DNA of 64,000 bases, from positions 573,780 to 637,779 of the forward strand of contig MU006235.1 of the NCBI GenBank assembly GCA_010093685.1. The letters run 5' to 3'. The first letter of the stretch is position 1. Each line of letters starts with the position of its first letter. Positions 33,250 through 44,007 of this stretch are shown here, in pieces. The translations under genes and the position numbers were made by a program. Below the pieces are notes generated by a model. That model saw only the letters and a list, made by a program, of their open reading frames with translations, was not told where the DNA came from and did not search any database. The DNA comes from Ophiobolus disseminans. Lineage: Eukaryota > Ascomycota > Dothideomycetes > Pleosporales > Phaeosphaeriaceae.

Positions 33250-35916
33250 CAATTTCTCTCATCCAAATTCTTCATCACTGGAGGCCACAATGATCTGGGT
33301 CCATCGCATTGCACGATTCGTGGATACTATTACGCTATCCATCAAAGGATGGGCAACGTGGTCCTCAATCGTAAGTGTCTTCATCTGCTTGTGTGCAACA
33401 ACCAAGCACTAATCACTTGTTGTAGTGAATGCTTGTACAAGTGCTTTCTACAAGCCCATTCTCGTCAGCCATTACCTAATGGACGATAGCACTTTCAAGG
33501 ACAGAAACGATCGCAAGGGACAGCTACATGGCCTCCGGGTTCAGCTGACATACGAGCTAATCTATAGTGGGAAACCAAGGTCTCGATCTGCTATGATCGC
33601 CTCTCGCATCAAGTCCATCTGCGGCGTGGGTGAGGGCGTGGGCCAACAGACATTCAAGCTCAGTGGTAGAGATGGTAAACCTGACACAGAGCCTACTGTC
33701 GAGCAGCATTTCGAGAGGAGTAAGCTTGTCATTCTGATCTGTCTTGAGCAAGATATACTAACGGTTCTAGCGTACAAGATCAGAGCCCTGAATTCACGCA
33801 TGCCAGCAATCAATTGTGGGACCGTCAAGGATCCCAAGTGGTATCTCCCAGAAAAGCTCCAGATCCTGCCGTATCAGCTTTACAAGCGCAAAGTGTCCAG
33901 CGTTTTGACGGCCGACATGCTTACGATTGCGTGCAAGCATCCGAAAATGTCTCGAACGATGATTGAGCAAGAGGGTCTCAGATCGCTGGGTCTCAAGCCT
34001 GGAACTGGCTTCATGCCATTTGTGAGTTTCTGACTTGCTCGGACATTGCCACAACCCACTTGCCATGCTATTGAAGTGGACTCGCGAATGCTTCAAGTCC
34101 AGGCTGCAACTTTGCCCTATCCAAAGCCAAGATACGGCAACGGAAGTATCGTGATGAAGGGTCCGAGCTGGGACCTGAGAAATCGCAAATTCTTGATCAG
34201 TAACATCACGAAGCTCTTCAAGGTGTTCATCATCTCTGTACCCCTGTAGAACACCAAACAGTCTGTTATCACACATGTCGAGGTGGTGAAGAAATCATGG
34301 GAGGCTTTTCAAAAAGCCTTGCAGAAGACGTACGCCGCCGCTACGTTTCAGTTTGCAGGACATATCGTTCAGCGCGGCTTTGCCAACAACTTGTCCGCGG
34401 CCGAGGCGGCCATGGCAAGGCGAAAGAACAAAAGGCCAATTTCATCATACTGTTTCTCGAAGACTATTCGGACCCAGCATACACTCGCTTCAAACATCTC
34501 GCCGACTGCAAGTACGGCATGCAGTCAATCTGCGTCGTCTACAGCCAGAAGAAGCATGACACTCCACAGTACTGGGCTAATGTGGCAATGAAGATCAATC
34601 TGAAGGCTGGTGGCATCAACCACACCGTCGATGGGGTCGTGCAGATCTTGAAAGATACCCTGGTGCTGGGAGCGTCAGTATTGCCCTGGATGTTAACAAG
34701 AGATCTGCTAACCTAACCATCCGAGACGTAACTCATCCTGGACCCCAATCTCTCATTAGAACCCCATCCATAGCAGCTATCGTCGGTTCGGTCGGTTCAA
34801 ACGGTGGCAAATTCCTTGGGTCTATGCGCTTGCAACCGCATGTCAAAGCATGCGAGGATATCCACGACGTCGAAGGAATGGTGCTTAAGCGTCTTAGAGC
34901 ATGGTACAGCCATAACAATCGCACACTGCCCAAGAACATCCTATATTATCGAGATGGTGCGTCTGATAGATCAGTCAACGTCGGCAGCCAAATGTCCAGG
35001 CGCCTTCTAACACTGTGCGTAGCCAATATTCAATAGTCAAGAACAACGAAGTGCCTCAGATTCGGAGTGCATTTGCAGCTTTCGCGAAGGAGCTCGAGAT
35101 GACGCCGCCGCCCGATTTCAAACTCACGGCTGTCGTGGTTGCCAAGCGTCACAACATGCGAAACTATCCGTTGCCGAACGAGGGAATGCCGAAGAACGGT
35201 AATTGCAAACCGGGTACGCTTGTTGACACCGCGATCACTTCTTCGTACTATCAAGATTTCTATTTGTAATCACACAACGGTCTACAGGGAAAGGCGAAGC
35301 CAGCGCACTACTTCCCGCTTGTCGATGAGATGTGGTTCGACGGTGTTAAGCTGCAAGGTTTCGTGAGTTTTGACTGTGCAGCTCGATTGATACACTTGCT
35401 TGCACCTCGTCACTGTCATTGACGTTACGCTAACTTTTCTAACGACCCAATATTTCTGCTACACGTACACTCGAGCAACACTAGGCTTATCATATGCTCC
35501 TGCAGCATACTACGCAGACCGCCTTTGTGATCGCGGCTGGTAAGTCTTTGGAAACTACCCCTCTCTCCATTCCGGACTGATACCCGCACAGATGCTACGT
35601 CCAAGGCTTCCTCAACCGACTCTCAGACCCCGTCCTAGCCGCCCCCCACGCGGACTTCAAATTGAAGCTCCTCAAGGAAGCCAAAGAGGCTCGCGAAAAG
35701 AGATACATATCTAAACGCGTGCAGAGAGTCGACTACGGAAGGAAAGTGTACAGACCATCGGTTACGGAGAACAGGCAGGAGAAGGCGGATGAAGATCAGG
35801 TGGAGCAGGTCCTCAGGCAGAAGATGTTTGAGATGGCTAAGAAGGCGTTCTATAGTGGAGATGAAGTGAAGAATCCCTGGAGTGAGAGTATTGCTAAGAC
35901 TATGTTCTGGATGTAG
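33250..35916 (+). pseudogene. Argonaute (QDE-2-like), 5'-truncated and riddled with stops
   Basis: From the linker before PAZ to the C-terminus the order of Argonaute motifs is kept: NDLGPSHCTIRGYYYAI, SAFYKPILVSHYL, LHGLRVQLTYE, RMPAINCGT, MLQVQAATLPYP, GPSWDLRNRKFL, FIILFLEDYSD, QYWANVAMKINLKAGG, DVTHPGP, ILYYRDG, GNCKPGTLVD, KPAHYFPLVDE, SYAPAAYYADRLCDRG. The N domain is absent. Introns at 33371-33425 and about 33722-33771 are intact. Lesions: TGA 34031-34033, TAG 34247-34249, one lost base near 34420 (MARRKNK should read into KANFII), TAA 35267-35269 where the family has Gln (YLQSH), and a TGA across the splice 35540-35591 where the family has Arg. Apparent splice sites near 34975 and 35450 have lost the GT or AG. 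It cannot encode a full protein. Confidence 0.8.
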
Positions 35917-36491
35917 GTATGGGGATGTGATAGGGAAGGATATGTAAGGTATCTTTCCATTAGCTATTCTCGACTGGACTAGTATGGCTATGTCGTTACT
36001 TCTCGTCGCCGGCGTTGCGGTTCGAGATTGCCGATTATTACTTTCAATGAGATATTTTCTTCTCGGTTTGTTTGAGGCTCGTTCTGATGGTTGGTGATGT
36101 TTCAGGTAGCTTGTCAAGTGTTTATTGGTAAGCAGACAGTCCTTGGGCGTCGAGCGAAGCTTCACTGACGTACCTTGTCCAGCTGCTTGCCACTATGAGC
36201 CGATTCAAGTTTGTTCTAATCTAGCTTGTGACTGCTTGCATATGCTTTACGAGATATCACAACTACTTTTCCCGGTTGATCCACCAAGCTTAGCAAGTTA
36301 CTTATGTTTATGCGATCGGTCTATTGGCACAAACACAAACGGTGAACATGGGCTAATGACATTATAGAGTTTGAGCAAGCGGACAGCACGGACCGAAGGA
36401 AGCATATGTTACAGCCCATCTTAGACTTCGACCCTTTCCATCATCACGATCAGTTTTCTCCTCATCCCCAAGACTTGTATCAACCTTCGAT
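35917..36491. other. Spacer between the two Argonaute remnants
   Basis: No gene or transposon is recognised. It is about 570 bp, so the two Argonaute copies lie head to tail. Confidence 0.45.
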
Positions 36492-38922
36492 ATGGCAGAA
36501 CAGCTACCCGATGCCTTCCAGAAATCGATTGTGCGCAGCCTAGAAAAGACTCCATGCGGAAGATGCAAAGCGACAGACCATGCACTGAAAGTGTGCCCGG
36601 TGGGACCTTGCACGGACTACGGCTTCGTCTGGGATGCTATACCCAGAGTTCGTCGCGCTGTGGCTGATGCTTGGTTGAAGGAACATGAGGGGTATGAGGG
36701 AACGCCTTTCGTTGCTGCGCAGGTGGTGGTTGCCCAGAGGAATCTCCAGCAACCATCGCCTTTGCAGTCGCAATCTCAGCAACCGATCTTCGCAGCCGAA
36801 GTTCCGAAGACTGTTGAGCTACCAACTACTACAGTCCTATCGGATAACTAATCGTTAATCGGCTCAAAGAAAGGCATGTTCGACAGCATGAAGCTCGCCT
36901 CGCAAAATGACCCTCTGGACATCCATGAGATACGACCCGATTTTGCTAACACATCCGACCCTCCAAACCACACCGTACTCACCAATCACTTCAAAGTCGA
37001 CCTCACCAAAACGTCCTTACACAAATACTTTATTAGTGTGAAAATCACAGAGGATGATGAAAGTGACGGGCAAGACGCACCACGCGGTAAGCGACAGGAA
37101 CGCATGGCATGGTTCATCGACAACTGCGACTTTCTAAAGAACGCAAAGCAGCATTTCGCCAGCGACGGCGTTGCCACCATCGTCTCCTGGGAAGAACTGG
37201 GTCAGCTGAAATGCAATATCGCTAGCAAAGCCTCGGAAGCGTTGGACTATGAGAAGAGAGTCATCAGAGCGGCAAAGACGTTGCCTAGTGGAAAAGAGCT
37301 GGACGAGTTCGCAGAGTACTACACCCTGACCTATCACGGCGAAGTCGCGGTTGAAGATTTAATCAAAGCCTGCAATGGTGACATCGAACAACTTCCAGTC
37401 CCCGACAACCTGGGGGTGGCTCAACAAGCTCTGAACATTGTTCTCTCCCAATCAACGAAGGACTCCAGCATGCGACCATTCCAGATCGGCGGTAACAATT
37501 TCTTCACCGAAACGACTTCTGCGATCTTGGAGTCTTGTGTGCGAGCGTGCAAAGGCTGTTACTCCACATTCAAGCTTGGTATGGGCATGCCACTGCTTAA
37601 CGTGAGTAGCGCCACCATGGCATTCTACGAACCTATGATAGTCGATGCCTTTCTCCAAAGATTTCGCCCTCCGAAAGCACGAAGGGACTTCTCCTACAGT
37701 CGTGCTGCAAAGAATGCACTTCTCAATGTCAAGGTAAAGATCACGGCTCAAGGCGGCAAGAATAAGTATATCAAGGAGTTCAGACTCATTCCAAGCATTC
37801 AGACTTTCTACAGAGATGATGACAATTGGCCCACTGTTCTGAAGCATATAAAAGACATGGAGCGTTTGAGTGCGGAGGATCTACAGCGTGTTACGAATTC
37901 AGAACTACCCTGTGCCAATCTCGGCTCTCTCAGGAAGAAGGAGTGGTTTCCCGTTGAGATTCTTCAAATCGTTGAACACCAGCCATTCAGGGTTGGGCTT
38001 CTTGGACAGGTAAGTACCAACATGATCAACTTCGCCCGGGAAGTTCTCGGTGTCCATCGAGATAACATGGTTACCGGTGGTCGCTAGCTTCTTGGAATCT
38101 CCAACCAGGCCAACGCCAACTCGGCCTTGTTCAAAGCAAAGATCCAGATCGATGATCCGATGCTTGAAGTTCCAGCTCTTCGAGTGCTGCCACAGCTGCC
38201 ACGTTATCGATCTCAGCGGGTGATATCAGGAGCTTTGCTCTCCGGGATGCGCACAAAGGCAACTGGAATTTGAACAACAAACGCTTCAAAGTCCTCTACT
38301 ACCGCGACGGCATCGACGCAGGCCAATACACAGCCATCCGCTCCGCCTACGCCAACCTCCAAGCCGGTACAAAGTCCCCCATCATCCCCCGCATCACCGC
38401 CATCGTCGTCACAAAGCGGCACCACACGCGCCTGTACCCCAAATCCACCGACCCAAACCTCTCCTGCGCGTCCGGCACAATCGTCGAATCCGGCATTACG
38501 CACCCCATCTACTTCGATTTCTTCCTGCAATCGCACTACCCCGTCGCCGGCACCGCCAAACCCACGCACTACTCCGTACTCGAAAACGGCATGGCGTTCT
38601 CCGCGCGCGACATTCAGGACCTGACGAATTGGCTGTGTGCGACGTACGTGCGCGCCACGCTGCCCGTGAGTTATGCGCCGCCTTGTTACTATGCGGATCG
38701 GCTGTGTGAGCGCGCCAGGTGCTATATGAAGAGTTTTGTGATGGGAGCGTGCCGATGCCGAGCTGGGATCGCATTGTGGAGGGTGAGGATGATGCGGATG
38801 CGAGGAAGGGGGCTTGGGAGAGGGGCATGGAGGTCGAGGGGCAGTGGAAGGCAAGGTATGGGGATAATGATGGGAATGTGCAGGGGCCGTGGCATTCCGG
38901 GTTTAATGAAGTTACGTTTTAG
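36492..38922 (+). pseudogene. Second Argonaute remnant with upstream CCHC knuckle and deleted MID/PIWI middle
   Basis: The frame from 36492 begins MAEQLPDAFQKSIVRSLEK, then a CCHC zinc-knuckle pattern C-X2-C-X4-H-X4-C (CGRCKATDHALKVC). TAA at 36849-36851 interrupts it. The same frame then runs on into an Argonaute N domain (TVLTNHFKVDL, LHKYFISV), linker (FFTETTSAIL, GMGMPLLNVSSATMAFYEP) and PAZ (ELPCANLGSLRKKEWFPVEI, EHQPFR). TAG at 38085-38087 splits NMVTGGR from LLGISNQANANSALFK. After a frame change near 38200, NWNLNNKRFKV (start of MID) is fused directly to LYYRDG (late PIWI), so about 300 residues are missing. The PIWI end continues (TAIVVTKRHH, PTHYSVLENG, SYAPPCYYADRLCERARCYM), then shifts frame near 38730 before a tail ending at 38922. 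Confidence 0.75.
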
Positions 38923-39707
38923 ATGTAAGTGGATGAGAAGGCGTAGACTTTGGATTACAGTTTGGTTGATTTGTTCGTTTGTTTCGTTGTGTGCTTTTTG
39001 CGATAGATCTCCTATGTGTTGTGCGGGTTTCGTTGTTTGATTTCTGCTGTCTGTTGATTTCGATGTACTTGCATAGAGTCTGAATTAGTGATCTGCGGAT
39101 GAAGAGTACCCCCGTTTGAGATGTCTAACAGGACAATGTGACGTCACGTGAACATGTACAGACATATGTCGAGTATCAGCCTCATGGAGTTCCGTGGCTC
39201 GTGCAAGCTTGATTCATGAATAGTACTTTGGAAAGTGGAAAGGGAGAGGGAGGGGTAGAATGGGTGTTGGTTTGTTTAGAGTTGATTATGCTTTTTGGAC
39301 TAGACTTTCCTACGTCCCTATCACTAGGAAAACTAGACTTCCAAGACGCCAATATAATATGAGATGGAGTATGGGATGGTGATAAAGATATCTCGGTCGT
39401 AGGTTAGGGTGGAGTCAGGCTAGTGCATGCAGGAGCGATGACGCGCTTCGCTTCCTGCACCTCCACGCGACTGTTGATGCTCGTCTTCAGCTTCCATGTT
39501 CACATATGCCATAATTCACCCGTTTCTAGCAAAGGAGCCGAGATGAATGGCAGGCGCCCGTCGCAATAGCCCAACAGTCACCGCGAATCGTGGTAACACA
39601 AGGTTCTCGTCAACGCGCGACCCCACCACGAGCTGCGCGAAGCTCACATCTCACGTCAAATATATTTCACTCGCACATCGCGCACTAAAACTGCAGACAC
39701 TCACAAC
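38923..39707. other. Intergenic region
   Basis: 3' flank of the Argonaute remnant and promoter of the helicase gene. Nothing recognisable is seen. Confidence 0.45.
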
Positions 39708-42378
39708 ATGCCTCAACCAACAGACATACCCTCTTTCGCCGCCTCACAGCTCACGCTTCTCGACGCCGAACTTCAAGCCGAGCTCACAGAAACAAACGCG
39801 CTCCTCTCCTCTCACACCCCCGCCGCCCTCTCACGCGCCGGCCTCGCCATCCTAAACCTTAATGTGTCTTCTATACGGACAGGTCTAGGCGGCAAGACGG
39901 TAGTCGAGCTGGGGCTGGACTCGGCTGTCGTGGCTAAAGGCGACAAGCCGGATATACCCGAGCATGGCATACGCGTGGGCGATATCGTGGCGGTGCAGGA
40001 CCAGCCGAGCGGGAGCGCGAAAAAGACCGAAAAGCGTGAATTGGTGAAGAAAGGTGCCGAAGGAGTTGTGTTGAGGGTCAGGAGGGAGAACGTCGAGATC
40101 GTGTTGGACAAGGAGGACGCAGACGTACCAGGCGGAAGCAAGCTGTGGATGTTAGTACGATTGTGTGGGAGACTATGTGTGAGGAGGAAGCTGATGGTTG
40201 TGATAGAGTCAAGCTGGCGAACGACGTTACTTATAAGAGGCACGTCTTCGCGGAAATGCAACATATCATACTCCATACATTTGCTCATACGTGACAGGAT
40301 GAACCAAACCATGAACAGACTCCAGAAGTTCAGCGACCAGGAATACACACCATTCATGCGCGTGCTGTTTGGTCAAGCATCGCCTACGCCTCTGCCATCA
40401 GACCTTAACGACCCTACAAACCCACTGCACAAGCTCGAATGGAACGATCCGTCACTGAACGACAGCCAGAAGGAGGCCATCAGATTTGCGCTTGCATCTC
40501 GGGAGATTTCTCTGATACATGGCCCGCCAGGCACCGGAAAGACCCACACCCTCATCGAACTTATCCTGCAACTGTTGAAGCAGAAACTGCGCCTCCTAGT
40601 CTGCGGACCTTCGAACATATCGGTCGACAATATTGTGGAGCGCCTGGCCTCTCACAAAGTGCCCATGGTCCGGCTGGGACATCCAGCTAGACTACTACCA
40701 TCCGTCTTGAATCACTCACTGGACGTTCTTACACGAACATCGGAAGCTGCTGCACTAGTCCAAGATGTAAGGAAAGAGATGGACGACAAGCAAAACTCTA
40801 TACGCAAGACACGAAACGCCAAAGAGCGCCGCCAGATCTACACTGAGCTGAAGGGCCTTCGGCAGGAGTACCGAGAGCGAGAGAAGGGGTGTGTCAACAA
40901 CCTCGTCACCGGCAGTAAAGTCGTCCTCGCCACTTTGCATGGAGCTGGAGGGTTCCACCTCAAGGGCCAGGAGTTTGACGTCGTCATCGTGGATGAGGCT
41001 AGTCAGGCGTTGGAGGCACAATGCTGGGTGCCTTTACTATGGGTCAAAGCGAACAAGCTGGTGCTTGCTGGTGACCATCTGCAGCTCCCACCCACCATCA
41101 AGTCACTTAACTCCAAGGAATCGAAAGCGGCGAAGAAGGATGCAAAGAAGAGCAAGGATGGCAGTATCAAGCCTGGAGAAGGCGAGAAGAACACTACAGA
41201 AGCTTCAGCAAAGCCGGTTAAAGGCATGACGCTGGAAACAACGCTGTTCGACCGCTTACTCGCCCTCCACGGACCATCTATCAAACGTATGCTAACGACG
41301 CAATACCGTATGCACGAAAAGATTATGCGATTCCCATCTGACGAGCTATATGAATCGAAACTTATAGCCGCCGAAGCTGTCAAGGATCGGCTACTCAAAG
41401 ATCTGCCGTACGACGTCACGGACACCGAAGACACACGAGAGCCGTTAGTGTTTTGGGACACGCAGGGCGGCGACTTCCCAGAGAAGACGGAAGACGATGC
41501 GGTCACCAAAGGAAGCAAAGGCATGAGCCTCGGCGACAGCAAGTCGAATGAAGCCGAAGCGGCATTGGTGAAGATGCATGTCAACAATCTAATCGAAGCC
41601 GGCGTGAAGGCAGAGGATATCGCCGTGGTAACGCCATACAATGCGCAGGTACGCATGCACCTCCAGCTCCCCTGCTCATCTTACAAACTTTGCGCATGAA
41701 CCTGGGGATACCTTGATGTTACCGGGCTAATGTTTACTCTCGCAGTTGGCATTGCTGGCGGGAATGCTTAAAGAAGCATATCCTGGCATTGAGCTCGGCT
41801 CCGTCGATGGGTTTCAAGGTCGCGAAAAAGAAGCCGTGATCGTGAGTACTGTGCGGAGTAATCCGGAGCATGAGGTGGGCTTCCTGGGCGAGAAGAGGCG
41901 ACTCAACGGTATGCAACCTCCACATGCGCTTCATGGCATTGTGATGAATGGAAACTGATGCAGTCGCAGTGGCCATGACACGACCAAAGCGACACCTCTG
42001 TGTGATCGGAGACTCGGACACCATAAGCAAGTACGTATCCCAATCCCCGCTCCTTACCTCTCCCACGACCCATGCCACCCGTCGCACACGGCGCGGATCC
42101 CGAAAACGTGGGCAGCCGGGACGCGCGATTGTTTTTGCGCCGCCGTGCTGCGTGAGACGGTCGCACACGAAACCCGCGCATGCCATGCTGTAACACCAAC
42201 ACCCCGGTACCCCTCACGTACCGCATCGCTGGATACGGTCGCACGATACGATATGCTAACGTGCGATGCTCTCAGGGGCAGCAAGTTCCTCAAGTCGTGG
42301 ATGGAGTTTCTCGAGGAGCACGCCGATCTGAGGTACCCAAACCTGGCAGACGTCTACGTGGACGAACAGAATGTGTGA
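39708..42378 (+). CDS. UPF1-like SF1 helicase (Hcs1/IGHMBP2/SMUBP2 type)
   Basis: 717-aa ATP-dependent 5'-3' DNA/RNA helicase. Exons: 39708-40150, 40207-40239, 40298-41648, 41746-41908, 41970-42030 and 42276-42378, all in phase. The second intron uses a GC donor (GCACGT...GACAG). Features: N-terminal beta-barrel (GIRVGDIVAVQD), then NDSQKEAI (Q-motif), Walker A GPPGTGKT (234-241), SNISVDNIVERL, motif II VIVDEASQ, LAGDHLQLPPT, TQYRMHEKI, VVTPYNAQ, SVDGFQGREKEAVIVSTVRSN and motif VI VAMTRPKRHLCVIGD. A charged Lys/Ser insert lies after motif III. Yeast Hcs1 (DNA polymerase alpha-associated helicase A) and human IGHMBP2 are the family references. There is no C-terminal R3H or zinc finger, as in fungal members. 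Confidence 0.92.
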
Positions 42379-44007
42379 GCCGGGATATTCAGCTGTGGAC
42401 TTGCGACGTCGCGCGGGGCCTGCGTGGCTCCAGACGAGGTCGCGGACATGGGACGATTGATTGACATGTGGGGAGGCTCAAGTGTCGAAGCGAGCTGCAG
42501 GTCTTGTATGGAGGGATGCGGCGTGACTTGGCTCGCAGTAGCGGATTGCTCGCAGTAGTCGAGACAAACTTCGCGGCGGCGAGCTAGTCGAGGCAGACGC
42601 AACGGCAGGTTCGCAGCAGATAGGCGGGAAGAAGAAAACATGCTGTTTGGCCTTGCTCTTGTAACATCGTCCGAGAGGCGTCCCATTGCTGCTGCTCGTG
42701 GGCGACGGTGTGCAGCCACCCGACTCGTGACCCAATATATCGATCGATAGGGACCTCGGGAACGTGGCGGTGGGAAGCTGGAGTAGCTAAGCTTACCGTC
42801 TGTGCGTGCTGAGCTGTTCCTCTGCCCCTCCCATCTTGTCACCACGCACTCTCCACGGCCAACGAGCAGTTCATCTCGAGGCTGTTGAGCTGCATCTTGG
42901 ACCCCGACGCCCTGCACGCACCTGACCTCACCGTCAGCAGCGCCTCGACCTCAAACGCACCACTGATGCATGCCCGGGGTCCATGACATGGCCGCCGCCA
43001 ATGTCGCCGTCCGAACGGCTCTGCTCTGGGAAACGCGTGAGCACCAGTAACGTGTTTTGGGACCGCGGCCTGCCATGGACGGCTGCGTTCGCTTCGTGGC
43101 GACCCGCCGGCCTGCAATTTTGGGCGCATGGCTTGCGCGACGCCGCGCATCGGGACAAGCGCCATGTAGGTTGGCGTTTCAGAGCTTCGCCCATGGCAGC
43201 GTGCACGGCGGTAGCGAGCGCGCGTGCAGGCCCCAGAAGTGGCCAGTGAAGCCTATCGATTGCATGTTGAGCACCGTTTTCGCTCAATCGTGCAGCACTC
43301 AAACAATGGGAGCCATGCTGCGTCCATCCGCCGCCGTCCTGGGCCTTCCAGCCGCCCACCCTCGCTCAGCATCTGCATCTGCGCTTTGCTATGAGTAGCG
43401 AGCATGGACGCTCTCGTCAAGGCATGCCGGTCATCCTGCTCGATTCGCATATGCGCCATATCAATAGCTTGGACAGCCTTTCCCGCGCCCCGCTACACCC
43501 CCCTTGTGCAAGACACTGGTACATGACGCCCTGGCTTGTTTGATACTTATTCCTCCCTCGTCGCCGCCTTCTGGCCTTCTTTTTCTACGTCTGTCGTTTA
43601 ATCTCGCCGCTCTCTTCCAAATCAGTCTTTGCCATATACCAGGTCACTATCCGGCAGCCTCGCTTGCACGACTGATTGGCCTCAACGCTCCGCTAGCGCA
43701 CCTACTAATACTCCCCCACCCGTTGGCGCTTCTGTACGACACTTGGAGCCAGAGCTGGGACCGCAATCTGGAAAGCTTTTTGTGTCCATGGGCATCATAC
43801 TGTGACCTTCCGATTCGCACGGCCATGCGAAGTAGGCGTCCTCTTCTCGCCAGGACCTTCCCTGCACCCACCGCGTAATCGCAATCTTATCTGCATAACA
43901 CCACTGCAGCTATCCTTTGTCCAACATCCATCATTAGAGTAGCTACGTCGCTTAAAGAAACAGCTCCGCACTTCATGCTTACTCGTGAGGGGTTTGTCGT
44001 TGCAGAC
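42379..44007. other. Long intergenic region, 1.6 kb
   Basis: GC-rich without a supported gene. Overlapping open frames on both strands (for example 42839-43398) have no recognisable content. The 3' end (about 43500-44000) is CT-rich and probably the long leader of the next gene. Confidence 0.45.

Noticed and set aside
38022..38087. Intron GTAAGT...CGCTAG in the second Argonaute that would remove the TAG at 38085
   Set aside because: Its content (STNMINFAREVLGVHRDNMVTGGR) matches the conserved Argonaute block after PAZ, so it is coding sequence interrupted by a stop.
42839..43398. Overlapping open frames of 88-141 aa between the helicase and the disordered-protein gene
   Set aside because: GC-rich DNA gives long chance frames on both strands. 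None has recognisable motifs or splice structure.
43504..43878. 124-aa hydrophobic frame MCKTLVHDALACLIL
   Set aside because: Lies in the CT-rich leader of the next gene. Leu-rich composition follows from CTT/CTC runs.
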